Source: Mytilus californianus (taxonomy: Eukaryota; Mollusca; Bivalvia; Mytilida; Mytilidae). From it: a stretch of 64,000 nucleotides of DNA. The DNA lies in contig NW_026262581.1 in the NCBI RefSeq assembly GCF_021869535.1, positions 101,511,771 through 101,575,770 of the forward strand, given 5' to 3'. The position numbers and the translations under genes are program-made. Every line of letters begins with the position of its first letter. Positions within the stretch are counted from its first letter, which is position 1. This document shows, piece after piece, positions 11,056 to 23,900 of this stretch. The notes under the pieces are model-generated. The model was not told the DNA's origin. It saw only the letters and a list, made by a program, of their open reading frames with translations, and made no database searches.

Positions 11056-13794
11056 AGTGCTTTACTTGTAATTAGTCTCTACAGTTTTGCAATGGTGTTC
11101 CTTGGTAACCTAACTTCCTAATGTAGTAGACACGGGCTAACTGTTTCTTATTTATACATAGTGATCGGAATGTAAACAATTATGGTGGGATAAACAAAAT
11201 AAGGTTATTGACGCATTTTTATTAATTATGACTTCTGTTTTAACGTATATATAAACTTTATTGACCTCACAATGTCGTGTCAATAATTTGTAGTTCAAAT
11301 AAGATTTAGAGTTTTTGTGATCTTTGGTATTAATAAAACTTTAATTTACTACAAGATAAACATTGAACGAGTAGGTACGAGGAGTATTACATTAAGTATT
11401 GGGTTTGGTATGTTTGAATTCAACCTAGACAGTGTATGCGTACGAAAGCTTGTTTATTTGAAAACAATGTTTGAACATCTTATACGAGTGGGAATAGAAA
11501 TTCCTGACGATTGTAGTTTGTTAATTAACGAAACATCTTTTAGATAAAATCCGTAGATAACTATTCAATGAACATTGTAGTTTATGGTTGCATTCTCATT
11601 GATTTTTACCCTACATTTCTTTCTATATATTATATATACATATGTCACATGGAGCTGTTTTCTATGGGACATTAATCAACATCAGAATTCATTAAATTCT
11701 GGAATCAGAAATCAGTTTCTGAAGGACCAGAAAAATGAAAAAATGGAGATGATGGTATACATCAATGAGACAGCAAAATAAAAACAGAAAACATACTAAA
11801 AATAGTTAGAAGTCAAAATCTAGTCGTCAAAAATTAACATTTGTCTTTACAATATGTCGAGCATTAAGTCGTCCCGGATCTAAAAAAAAAAGGTTGGGAA
11901 TGGATATGTATAGCTTTCCATTGGTTGTTTAATATAACTAAAAGCAATGAGTTAACATTAACAGAATACAGATTGATGGTCTTTCAATAGTTCTGTTCCA
12001 ATCTTCAATTAAGAACTGCGAAATAGGTTTAAGAAAAATGGTGTTAAACTTCTGGTTTTCACAACCGATAAACAAGTAAACGGACACTTTCAGAAAATAA
12101 AGTTACATAAACCACATGACAAGTATAAATTCTCTTACAAATATGGATATTTTATTTTGCAAAATATTTTTGGTCAGTGCAGAACATTTGTATTGTATTT
12201 TAAAAACAGTGATTTGTTCTTGTTCACTGTACAATATGTGTTTTCCTTACTACGTGATTTTCTACTTCTACACAACGTTGTTGTAAAAATAAAAAAATCA
12301 CTTTTCATGACCTTCGTGTGCAGAAAATAAAATGATTTTGTATCAATCGTGTCAGCATTTGTTGAGATATGTCAAAGAGTAATAATTTAGTTTGTCGCAA
12401 GCCACAAAAGCAACACTCATAAAAATACGGACAAGAGAGTACTGTTGGTCATAACACGGTTTTATAACACGAAGAACAGACAAAACGGACTGAAAAAAAG
12501 AGAACATTTTGTCTGGAAAGTATTTTTTTAAATTACCTTTAAAATGTTGAGAACACTTTGACCGATGAAAGAGTCCGTGGTCACGGGCTTGCCATGTTGT
12601 AGCTCATATAAAAAAAAGTTGTGAATAGTTCTTGGAAATTTAGAAAGAAAAGCAAGTTATCAGTAGGTAAATCATTGATTTGAATAACTGTTCAGCTCAA
12701 GTTTGAGAAGAAAGAAGAGAAGCCGATAGAAATTCATTTTAACAAGAAAAACCTTTACTTCTGAATGAATACTCGATTTATATATGATATGAGCTTGCTA
12801 TTTGAACGCGCAACTTCGGGTGATAGCCCACTTGGGCTAAACAAGTCCGATCACGGGTTATAAAAATGAAGAAACGTCTAAGTTTTCGATTATTTAACGC
12901 TTGAATGATATGGCATAAAAGATTTATTTATAATCATCATAATTAATTATAACAGTACAACATAAGCTCTGTGAGAGCTTTTAACAGACATACATATGAT
13001 AAACACAAGGCATACAACATATAAAACAGAAAGCACAGCATGCATAGCATGCATAGCATGCATAGCATAAATACTGTTATCAAGTCACAGCAAATTATAA
13101 AGAAACCAAAGCATATAAAAGCAAACATAAAATGGAGACGGATTTATATAAGTTCTTCTGGTTTTTGGGATCAGCCTTGAACAAGGGCCATAACATGCTA
13201 ACATGTCCATTAACAATCGTTAGTACTTCGTAATGGGGCTGAAATAGGGTTTTATTGAAAGGCGTTTCACCATTTTAGATATGAATAAACTTTTAAACAA
13301 AAAAAAACCGTTTAAATATGAGAATTATCTCTTCATTTTCACACCTACACATCAAAGGAACCGAATATTAATAAGCTATCGTAGTTACATATTCATTGTA
13401 TAAACATGTCATGGTAAATCTAATGTATCGGAAAAAAGTTATCCATGGATCCGACTCTGATATCGATTTTTAAAGTTCATAATTAAATATTACTTTGGAT
13501 TCTTCGAAAAGAGTGCTCCCGCGAAGGAGTAGACATCGGTGCAACAAATCTAGTATTTATACAACAAAACTGACATTTCTATCCCCATATGCACAAAATT
13601 TACCCAGTAGTTTAAAAAAATTAACCAGTCAGTATAGTCAATTTTTTTGGCATATACATTGTAGAATTAACAAGAAAGAGGGTGAACATTTGTTAATTGA
13701 ACAACTGAGGTATACTATTTGATAGAATTATAATACTTCTTTAGTTTCAGGTTCAAGACCCTAAAAGCACAGGCACTTATAATTATTAATAATC
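11056..13794. other. No supported gene; weak 76-aa ORF and a short tandem repeat
   Basis: The 76-aa frame at 11317-11547 (+) has no recognised domain. At 13038-13070 the 9-mer GCATGCATA repeats about 3.5 times. The rest is AT-rich and unassigned. Confidence 0.45.
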
Positions 13795-13945
13795 AGTGGC
13801 GGGTCCAGAACTTTTTATAAGGGGGGCCCACTGACTGCCATAAGAGGGGGGCCGCTACAGTCATGCTTCAGTGATTTCCTATATAATCAACCAAATTTTT
13901 CCCACAAAAAGGGGGGTGGGGGCAGCCCTGGATCTGCCTACATGC
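13795..13945 (+). repeat. GC-rich dispersed repeat R9, copy 1
   Basis: 'agtggcgggtccagaacttt', then 'aaggggggcccactgactgcc', 'cagtcatgcttcagtgattt' and 'caaccaaatttttcccac', ending in a G-rich run and 'cctggatctgcc'. The start (GGCGGGTCCAG) and end (CTGGATCTGCC) are inverted. Related copies are at 15573-15648 (reversed) and 37758-37880. Confidence 0.65.
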
Positions 13946-14193
13946 CATGGCCAATGATAATAATACTAATAATAATAATGACTTTATTTAAAGAGGGTGA
14001 CTCAATTAGCATTCACTAATCTACCTTGAGGCCCTCACAAAAAACATACAGAACAAATATTACAGATATTACAATTTTTTAACATACAACTAAACTTTCA
14101 TGCTAGATGATTGTCTGAAGAAAAGAAAAAAACAAATAATACATCATACATTATACACAAACATTAAAAAGACATGATAGAGTTAGAGAGTTG

Positions 14194-14856
14194 TTACATA
14201 TCATTTATAGTTAAAAAATCTACACATTTTCTCTTTAAAGTACCTAGATTTTCACATAGTTTTATTTCATTTGGTAAAAGTATTGAGGAGCTGTATGTGA
14301 ATGATTTTTTCATCGAATTTGTATTAGGCCTCACTACAGCTAGATTATTATTTGCAGAATATCTTAAATTTCTGCTGTGTAGGTTAATAATTGGACAACA
14401 TAGTTCTTTAAGGTAATTTGGTGCTTTATTATTGAGAATTTTACGAACAAGAATCAATTTATGATAAGAAATCCTAGATTTGAAATTTAACCATTTCAGC
14501 TCTTTAAATAAATTTACAGTAGGTGTTAGTATTGGTGCATCAAGTATAATTCTGGCAGCTCTTTTCTGCATCTTAACAATTCTTCGAATTCCATCTGCAT
14601 TACAATTTCCCCATATTGAGCAACAAAAATCAAATATGGGCAGAATATATGCATTATAAAATAATTTTCTACTACTAATATCTAGATACTTCTCTATTCT
14701 GAATAACAGTGCAATACGAGTACTAATGCTTTTACATACATGATCAATTTGAAATTTCCAGTCTAAATTTTTGTCAATATATATACCTAGAAGCTTTTGT
14801 GTTTCAACAGCTGTTATTGGGTTACTTGTTTCATGTGATAGGAGCGTTCCGGGATA
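14194..14856 (-). pseudogene. Non-LTR retrotransposon RT, C-terminal fragment
   Basis: About 220 residues of the thumb and C-terminal part of a LINE-type reverse transcriptase: LLGIYIDKNLDWKFQIDHV, then ISTRIALLFRIEKYLDISSR, LFYNAYILPIFDFCCSIWG, and QKRAARIILDAP. These are hallmark motifs of the post-catalytic region of Jockey/CR1/RTE-like polymerases. The catalytic YxDD palm and the endonuclease are absent. The 5' side is interrupted by a MITE at 14857-15064, so the apparent first residues come from the MITE. Downstream, (ATA)-type repeats at about 13960-13980 may be the element's tail region. It is a 5'-truncated, inactive copy. Confidence 0.9.
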
Positions 14857-15064
14857 CTGTGGATTCATTAATATTCATTGGATACTAATTTTCGTGGATT
14901 TCGTGGGTACAGGGGAACCACGAATTTAAATGTTCAACGAATTACAAATTTTTTAAAGGAATGTATGCAGACTTGGCCAAAACCACGAAATTAAATATCC
15001 ACGAATATGCAAGTTTTCCTCAATCCACGAAAATTGGTACCCACGAAAATAAATGAATCCACAG
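14857..15064. mobile_element. TA-flanked foldback MITE, 208 bp
   Basis: Ends are inverted: CTGTGGATTCATT at the left and AATGAATCCACAG at the right. Internal arms repeat 'ggatactaattttcgtggat' and its inverse 'ccacgaaaattggtaccc'. It is flanked on both sides by TA, the target duplication of Tc1/mariner-type transposition. A second copy with the same ends and TA flanks is at 40736-40910. Non-coding. Confidence 0.88.
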
Positions 15065-15572
15065 TAGTTGTTGTTTTAATGTGGAGATTGAAAAAGTCAT
15101 ATCATGTGACATTTTTCTATGCACATGCCAAGACTTTTACACAGGTGAATTAAGCAAATGTTATGATTTAATTGGATTTCTACTGAAAAGTCCACCACAC
15201 TATTTTAGTTTGATTTCTTTACCCTGATGAAAACCTACCGTAAGGTGACATCGTCCAAAGGTTGATGTTTTCATGCAAACGATGTTGTACTGATCCCAAC
15301 ACTGCATAGATTTCTGACGTTATTGTGACGTTTCTGTATCAAATGAAATCGGACACAGTAAAATGGACAATCTCAGAACTAAAATATGGTAGAGGCCCCT
15401 TTCCTTTTTGGCCTTTAACATCGCTGTAACAAGTGCCGGTACTTAAAAGTGACCTGATCTAAACTTCTCTACTTAATAGATTAATATGCCTTTGATATAC
15501 TTTCATCTAGCTTGCTATGGTTTAAATGAAAGAAGGAGATGTGAGATGATTGATTCTGAGTCAACTATCCCA
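15065..15572. other. No gene seen
   Basis: Unassigned sequence. Confidence 0.5.
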
Positions 15573-15648
15573 TAGGCGGATCCAGGGGGAGGGGGAGCCT
15601 TTTGGGGCCCTGGCCCCCCTTTTGTGGGAAAAATTTGGTTGATTATAT
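15573..15648 (-). repeat. GC-rich dispersed repeat R9, reversed fragment
   Basis: 'aggcggatccagggggaggg' through 'gtgggaaaaatttggttgat' is the inverse of the end of the copy at 13795-13945. Confidence 0.6.
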
Positions 15649-15791
15649 ACCAGTGAATTACAGGCTTTATGTTTAATTCAATCTTCATATTTAGCGTACT
15701 ATAAAATGAAGCAAAATCTAAACTTACAATGTGTATCATGAGCAAGTGCATTTCAGGTCAACAACAAGACAGAAATGATGAAAGGTATTTT

Positions 15792-16432
15792 TAGCTCACC
15801 GGGGCCCGAAGGGCCCCAAGTGAGCTTATGCCATCACTTGGCGTCCGTCGTCGTCGTCTGTTGCATAAACTATTTCAAAAATCTCCTCTGAAACTACTGG
15901 GCCAAATACCTTCAAACTTTAACTAAATGTTCCTTAGGGTATCTAGTTTATAAATTGTATCCGAAGTTTTGATCCATCGACAAATATGGCGGCCATGGCT
16001 AAAATTAGAACAAAGGGGTCAAGTGCAGTTTTTGGCTTATATCTCAAAAACTAAAGCTTTTAGAGGAAATCTGACATGGGGTAAAATTGTTCAATTGGTC
16101 AAGATCTATCAGCTCTGAAATTTTCAGACGAATCGAACAACCCATTGTTGGGTTGCTGCCACCGAATTGGTAGTTTTAACAAAATTTTGCAGTTTTTTGT
16201 TATTATTTTGAATATTATTATAGATATATATAAACTGTAAGCAGCAATAATGTTCAGCAAAGTAAGATCTACAAAAAAGTCAATATGACCATAATTGTCA
16301 ATTGACCCCTTAAGGAGTTATTGCCCTTTAAAGACAATTTTACACAATTTGTTCATCAAGTTTGCTAACATTTAAAAATCTTCTCCTATTAAATACAGGT
16401 GAGCGATTCTGGCTCTTGAGAGCCTCTTGTCT
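15792..16432. mobile_element. Element R4, copy 1 (hairpin-ended)
   Basis: Opens with TAGCTCACC and a hairpin GGGGCCCGAAGGGCCCC, then AAGTGAGCTT, then a (GTC/CGT)n microsatellite. The body includes 'ctcctctgaaactactgggc' and 'gaccccttaaggagttattg'. It closes with CAGGTGAGCGA and a second hairpin (GGCTCTTGAGAGCC). The ends are inverted (GCTCACC / GGTGAGC). Non-coding. The second copy at 42735-43275 has the same order of parts. It lies immediately 5' of the first DIS3L coding exon. Confidence 0.85.
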
Positions 16433-16453
16433 TATTAAATTTTTATTCTTCAG

Positions 16454-16488
16454 GATAAAGTTAATTTGATAATGTAGACAGCCTCAAA
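16454..16488 (+). promoter_or_regulatory. Inferred DIS3L 5' leader with an ATG-TAG start-stop
   Basis: A good 3' splice site (T-rich tract, ttcttcag) ends at 16453, so the leader of the first coding exon probably starts at 16454 after a 5' UTR intron. The leader holds ATG at 16472-16474 followed at once by TAG, twelve bases before the DIS3L start. Such a minimal upstream ORF can lower or pause initiation. The acceptor is inferred, not proven. Confidence 0.5.
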
Positions 16489-19400
16489 ATGGTAATAGAA
16501 AATAAAGCAGAGGCTCTAGATAAAGACAATCGTTATCTGAGGTTGAAGAACAGTCAAGGGAAGAGTGTCAGTATTGTTAGAGAAGTGTATAGGAGAGAAA
16601 ATATACCATGTCAGAGTAGTTTATGTCTTGGAGGTTGCAATGTGGGAACAGGTGAGATTTTAAATAAATGCTAAAAAAAAATGTCAAAGGTATTGATGAA
16701 TGAGATGAAAATATCTTACATCTGTGTAAACCTTGGCATAGACCTTTTCAGAAGAACTGTGACTATAATACTAAATTAGATTCTGTTTTTGTATGCTGCT
16801 TCTTCAATTGCCAGATTAGATTAAGCAGTATGACCATTGTGTCCCCCAGCTAGAATGAAGTGTTGTTAATTAACTTTACTTTTCATTATTTAAATTGGAT
16901 TAATTATCCTGGATAAAGTTTTGCATGCATGGTACATACCCAAAATTGATTGATTCCTTTGCTGTTTCAAACAAGAACATTATATTGTCTTAAAAGCATA
17001 TTACTTATTTCATAGTTGCTTTACATGTGGACTCTGCATAGAGAAACTTTACTTATATATTTATGTAATACTTTAAAAAAAACCTCTAAAGATGTTATTA
17101 GTCCCCTACCGAAGAAGCCGAAGGGGACTTTAGGTATGCACTCCGTCTGTCTGTCTGTCTGTCAGTCCAGCAAATCAGTTTTCCACACTTTTTTTCTTCG
17201 TACTTGAAGATATTGATTTGTTATTTGGTGTATTGTTTTATCATGACAAGTTACAGACCAACTTTGAATTATGTTCCGGTCTGACGATTTTGCGCAGAGT
17301 TATGGTCCTTGAACTTAGAAAATTAACTCAAATAATCAGTTTTCCGCACCTTTTTTTGTCATGCTTGAAGATATTGATTTGATGATTGGTATATAGTTTT
17401 ATAATAACAAGTTACAGATCAAGTTCTAATTTTGTTCGGGTCTAATAATTTTGTACAGAGTTATGGTCCTTGGACTTAGAAAATTCACTCAAATAAACAG
17501 TTTTCCTCACTTTTTTTCATCATGCCTGAAGATATTGATTTGATAATTGGTATATAGTTTTATCATGACAAGTTACAGATCAATTTCGAATTCGTTCTGG
17601 TCTGATGATTTTGTCACTCAAATAATCAATTTTCCACACTTTTTTTAGTCATGCTTGAAGATATTGACTTGATATAAAGTTGTTATATAGTTTACACCAT
17701 GACAAGTTATAGATCAAGTTAGCATTTTGTTCCTGTACAATGAATTTTTAACCGGTAGGGGACTATGTATTGCCAGGCAATACTCACAGAATGCTTGTTT
17801 TATTGGGAAATGGCAATACAGCCTGGTATGGTCTTCCAACAGATTTCAGTACCCCAAACACTAAATAACACATATATAAATAAATTGAGCAGTTACTTGA
17901 TTAAAATATATAATCATATTTAGTTTAATATTAATGTTTATATAACTGGAAACTCTTTGCAGATGACTTTGACTTGCTACCTTCCAATGTGACACACTAT
18001 ATTATCCCAGATTGTCAGGTTGCCAGAGAATACCTTGAAGTTTTTGAAGCACCAGAAATTCATGGAATAATCTTTACACAGACAGCTGAACACTGTGTAA
18101 GTTTAGAAATTATTGTTGACATTTAATGCAAGAATTTGACTTTAATTATTCTATATCATTTGATTAAAAAAATAGTGATCAGTAACAAGCTCTTTGTCTA
18201 AAAAAGCTGTATTTCTCATATTTTATTTTATACTGTAAATATGTTATTTGTGCAGTTTTATTATTTGACTATACGAGCATATTTAATATACTTTCATTGA
18301 TCATGTAAAGACTTGTTTGTGATGTTTGCAGTTTGTTTTAATACAATAAATTTCATTTATAACATATTAAAGGAATTCAGATTGACAGATTTTGTACCCT
18401 TTTTTGTCCAAAAATATTCTTTTAATCAATTTTATACTTTGTATAAGAATGGACTAACAATACCTTTATCTGTCTTGAACTTTATTTGTGATGTTTGATT
18501 GCTGTTTCATTGACCTTTACCCAACACCTGCTTTAATACATATATCTTGTCTTGGATATTAATTTCATTATTACACATCAAGATAACAATGCTAGTATTT
18601 CAAGACATTTACATTTTCATGATATAAATTTTCATAAGGCACCAGTTCCCCACCTTTTTTTTTTCAGTAGAAATCAATGAGTTGTGTATAGCGATAAACA
18701 TTCAAAATGATAAAAGCAGTGAAATGTTGTGATGAGGTCACATGGCAAAATCCTATTTTTCATATTTTGATATAATTAAAATGGAAATATTTACAGCTAT
18801 AGATAACATATCATTTTTGAATGAAATTGTGTGAATGGATTTCATGATATAAACAATTTAAGGTGAAAATATTCACAGCTTTTCACTTTCATTCTATGCA
18901 TTTATGGATCTATTCCACAAAATTTTAATGGATTGTGTCTCTGAAAGTTAAAACGCTACATATAATTTTTTTTAAATATTCAGATGCAGTGCAAAGACTT
19001 CTAAAATGCATTCAAAGTTTAACAAAAATCAGAAAGACCACCCATTTAAGTGTACAATATCTTACATTGTCTCAGGGGATTACAAATATCTTAGAGTGTC
19101 TCCTGGTGTTTTATCAAAACAACAGTTAATTGCAATTGAATAACAATTTTATTTACAGATACAGTATGAAGGAAGCAAGAATCATCACAATAGATTTAAA
19201 AGATTGGTAAAGGATAAGACAAAAGGTGCTGTTATATTTCATAATGAATTTCAGAAGTATGCATACTGTGATCGTGAATCGGGAGAATCACACTCAGCTT
19301 GGCAGTCCAGGTATAAACAAAATGGTGGTCTTTTTATAACCCCCACCAAGGAGGCTTTATTGCAATCATCAATAAGACCAACAAATATTTTTGTCACACT

Positions 19401-20920
19401 TCTCTCAGAAATTACTTAACAGAATCACTTCATATTTTGCCAGCAGCTTGAAAGAGATTAGTTGTAATGTGTTAGCATTTCTCAAGTTTTGTCAGATACC
19501 TGTCCTTCTTCCTGTTTGCTGATACTTTGAATTTTTCAAAATGTCGATTGAACTTAAAACTGTTTGTAACACATTCTTCATACTGGTAAACAGAATGCCT
19601 TCTTATTTGGTCAGCACCTCAACAGTGATCAGGTTTAACCTGTGTGCAATATTTGTATCTGTCAGACACATACTGCCTGTTTTCTAATACTTTGAATTAT
19701 GAGTGAAATATGCTAAGCAAGACATCACATGCATTCATGTTTGTTAAGTTTAGTATAAGTTCATTTATCTGGCAGAGAATCAACAAATACCGAAGATATG
19801 GATTAAACCATGAGAACACCAAGGAAGTTTGTTGACATTAATACAGCGACTCTTTTCACAAAAAATCTTACGATTAAAATTGATCGTAAGTTATACTGAA
19901 ATGTGTATGACTTACGAGTATTTTTACTCTTAAGATTTTTTGTGAAAAGAGCCGCAGATCCTTAAGAGAAATTTGAAACTCTTAAATACAATAAAGTTAT
20001 TTGCTAAGTAATGTTTTTGATCCATGCATGAAAAAAACCTTTCTTTTACTTATCTAAGTATTTCTCATTATATTTAAATATATATTGCAGAAGTACATTC
20101 AAGGCTGCAGAATGGTTCTTTAATCATTTAGCTGGTCAATTACCAGTAGTCATGGTAACAAATAATGATAAGGTAAATAGATTTAACAATGAAAGAGTTA
20201 CTTATGAAAAAAGTAGAATCTTTAAAAGAAGATTCCTCTGTTGATTTCATCTTCAGTTCATCTGCCAGACTGATAGTAGAGATATTGATATGAATAAAAG
20301 AGACAGAAGCCTAACCACACAAATAACCAAAAGACCAAGCATATTTTTTTTTAAATAACTGTTAAAATTCTATATTTTATGTGGAATAGTGGGCTCAGGA
20401 AAACTTTTAATGTTTACAAGCATGACAAGTTGTGAATAGTTCTTTTGATTGCTTAAATTTCTTTACTTTTGGCTTATTGTTTTTGCACATGACCAATGGT
20501 CGTAACAGATACAGGATAGCTATTCAAAGCCCATAACTTAAGTCAGCCCAATGATTTTAATTTGTCTTGGGGTTACCCATAAGACTTACTCAAAATGGAA
20601 ACAAAATGAAAGGGAGCCTACAGAAGAAGAGACTGGTAAAATCTCACAGCAAAAAAAAGGATGTATTTGTCCAAAGCCAAAAAATAGAACCTGGAGAAAA
20701 GTGAACATATATTTTAACTAAAATTAAAGATATTTACAGATCTGCCTACTGTCAGAATGGTATTTTCCCTTTCAGATAATAGAAGAGTATGGAAGCAAGA
20801 TAATCAATGTACATGTGATGAAACTAGAAGAATATTTACAAACATTCTGGAAGCAGGCTAACACTTCTTTAATGGATTTATTTGAATCATTGACTGCATC
20901 TGTCCAGAGTAAAACCAAAA
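16489..20920 (+). CDS. DIS3L: DIS3L exons 1-5: N-terminal Cys motif and PIN-like domain
   Basis: Residues 1-225. Exon 1 carries IVREVYRR and a Cys cluster (C41, C46, C50) like the CR3 motif that helps Rrp44/DIS3 proteins bind the exosome. Exons 2-5 form the PIN-fold region ([41 protein letters not shown]). In DIS3 the PIN domain is an endonuclease with four acidic residues. Here QTVLQEV of DIS3 is QTAEHC, the acidic residue in the NDRND segment is lost ([10 protein letters not shown]), and ITND reads VTNN, so it is probably inactive, as reported for human DIS3L. This range includes introns 1-4. Confidence 0.9.
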
Positions 20921-23900
20921 GTAAGCAAAAATTTAGTGTCAATAAATTATGAACTTAGGTCAATTACATATGAACCTTGTAAATGGCTTAAATATAAAAA
21001 AAATGTTAATCTTTCATATAAAATTTTTAGTATAGTTTTTGGTAACATGTTGGACCTTTGTCATTGGAATCTTCAGAAGATAATGGGGTAAACATAATGT
21101 GTAATAATCTGCAATTTGCACCTAAGCTGGAAATTTTATTTTCACTAATTTGGCAATTAAGATAACATCGGGAAAATATTATTTCCCCAAAAAGTTGATC
21201 TTCTTGAATAAAGAATCATTGTACATTGGAAACTGTGAAAATAAAAACTTTTAAACAGGTTTTGCAATTAAAAACATGAAACATCTGTCAAATGCATAAT
21301 GTGATCAAGACATTATTTCATCATGCTTACAGATATTGATTTGAATTTTTTAGTATGTTGTTTCATAAAGATGAATTACAGACTACTTTTTTGTTGCCTT
21401 CCAGTTGACATACTTTAATATAAGAATTGCCATTTAAAAACCACTTGAAAATAGGTCAATGAACTGATTATGACTTTTTGGTTGTGTCTGAATGTATCGG
21501 TATATGTTGTCCTGTTATGTTCTTTTATGTTTATGGAGTCTTTTGAGATCCAAATTGAAGATTTACTATATTTAAGCACAAAATGTTAGTCATGAAAAAT
21601 GTTTTGATTAATTTGTTTCCGAATTTGTCATTTTTCACAGAAAAGGGATATAGTGGATACTTACCAACAGATGTACTTGAAGCAGGACTTAAGACTGGAA
21701 GATATATTCAAGGTCACATGAATGTCAACAAAAGTAATGCTTCAGAAGAGGCTTTTGTTAGAAGGAAAAGGTATACTTATTTTGAAATGAATATCATGGA
21801 GTCTATTATGCAGTTTTAAGAATGTGAACCCTCTTATGGTATTGTGGTGTCTGGTGTTCAGTTTGGCTGGGAAAAGTGGGTTCCTATTTTGTGTACTAGT
21901 AATCAACTTTTTGTACAGTTTCAACCGAGATCCCTAAAACATCACAGAAAGATTGCACACAAATTGAAGTTGTGTACCTTATATTATAGATTTGTTTGGT
22001 TTTTTTTTTACCATTTTTAAGACTTGGGAACTTTTTTTGTTTACTGGTAAGCTACTCAACCCACGATTTTCATTTCTGACCAATGAAACTTCACTGATAG
22101 ATTGTAAACATATTGAAGTTGTTCACCTGCTGTTATGAAGTTGTTTGAAGTAATTTTTCCCATTTTTCCAGACTAGGGAGAAAAATTTCAAAAGGGGACT
22201 AACAATTTTTAGTTTTCAACTCACATTTTTAGAATTTTACAGAAAAGTTTCAAACCCTCTATAGGTTGTGCACTTTCACTTTTTGGGCTATTTTAAGATT
22301 GTTTTCCCATTTGTTACAATTTATACATATTTTAATGTTCATTATAGACCATTAACCCCCTGTTTACAAAACATTCTGTGCTACCAGGCCATTTGAGTCT
22401 TTGATCCATTTTTTTTTAAAAGTTTTTACATTCAGTTAAGTTATAGTTCCATTTTAATGATATGAAGACAACAGGGTTCATCATAGTCTTTGCTATGTTA
22501 TGTAATTTCAGTTTAAGAAATGTATAGAAAAGATAAAGTTACACCTATTTTGTCCTTTTGAAGCTTTTTTTCGCTCTTCATATCAAGAGTAATCAATGTT
22601 GACTGAAAAAGGTGCCTCAGTGGTCGAGTGGTCTAAGTAGTTCAACTACTGTATCACTATCCTGTCAACACTGAGGTTTTGATTTGGAACCCTGCACGTG
22701 ACAGGTGTGTTCAACTCCAATCTTAATTTTCTAGGATTGTCAGTTTTCCTGCTGAAGGTAGGTAGTTCTCTCATGGCACTCTGCAAAAAAAAACTAGCTG
22801 CCACGAAATAGTAAATAGTGCTGAAAGTGGTGTAAAACACCAGAAATCAATTAATCAGTCTACTAAAAAATGTATCCTGTGATCTCATTTAAATTTTATA
22901 TTTTAAACACAAATATTCATGGCAGTAACAAATAATTTTTAAACACAGTTATTTTCATTGTTTGTATCTCTGGATGTTTAAATGCTACTTTTATCACTTT
23001 CTCAATATCCAGATGCAGTTCAACGAGTTCTAAATGGATACTGTTAAATATTTTATAAAAATCAGAGATACCATCCAATTATGTATACTGTGCCTTAAAT
23101 TCATTATTTATCAAAATTTGGTGATTTAGAACTTGCGGAATGGCATTTGTTCCTATCTAGATTTTCAGTAGTAGTTGTCAAACTTTGTTGGGTTTTTTCC
23201 TCAATGATGATGACCTTGAACCTGTATCTTCTTTTGTTTGTAATTATAGAGAATGTAATTTAGGTGATTATATATGTTTATACTTTCAGAGAAGAATCAA
23301 AAGAGGATTCAGGATCTGACATTTTAATCCATGGTATGTCCAGCAGAAACAGAGCTATACATGGTGATGTTGTTGTTGTGGAATTGTTACCAAGGTCAGA
23401 ATGGAAAGGAAGATCAAATGTCATCAAAGAGACGACAGAATCAACAAGTAATTTAAAAAATAAAATTAATGTCACTTTAAAATAACCAAACTTGCTTATT
23501 TACTTATAAGTTTATAAAGTGGGAAAGAAGTTTTGCTATGATGCTATTTAATGGAAAAGAAATTCATGGTTTAGAAATACATGTTTTGTTTTGTTTGTAT
23601 CAATGAGTAATGTGACATCTAATTGTACTGACTGTATCGGCATAATTGGTAATAAGAAATGTTAAAGTATTAAAGTAGAATCTGTATTTTATAATTGGTT
23701 GTTTTAAGGTGAACCTAAGTCAACAAAAGATGATGAAGAATCAGAAGAAAATGGTGATATCATGCCCACTGGTTATGTTGTGGGTATAACACAGAGGAAT
23801 TGGAGGGAATATGTTGCTACATTTGCTGAAGATGAGGTATATTTTAACATCAACTGAAAACATGAAAAGAGGGGAATACATATTTATCCTCCACCATAAG

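Noticed and set aside
12550-12600. Possible hammerhead ribozyme (gaccgatgaaagagtccgtg)
   Set aside because: The invariant CUGAUGA and GAAA core are not both present; CCGATGA with no matching GAAAC arm.
22611-22700. tRNA gene (and the heads at 44100 and 56181)
   Set aside because: The A and B boxes are present but no cloverleaf can be closed, and the sequence continues into a shared SINE body and tail.
23264-23485. Single-exon genes called at DIS3L exons (also 28314-28664, 45816-46040, 49004-49234, 49667-49990)
   Set aside because: Each is a DIS3L exon read through into intron sequence, not a separate gene.
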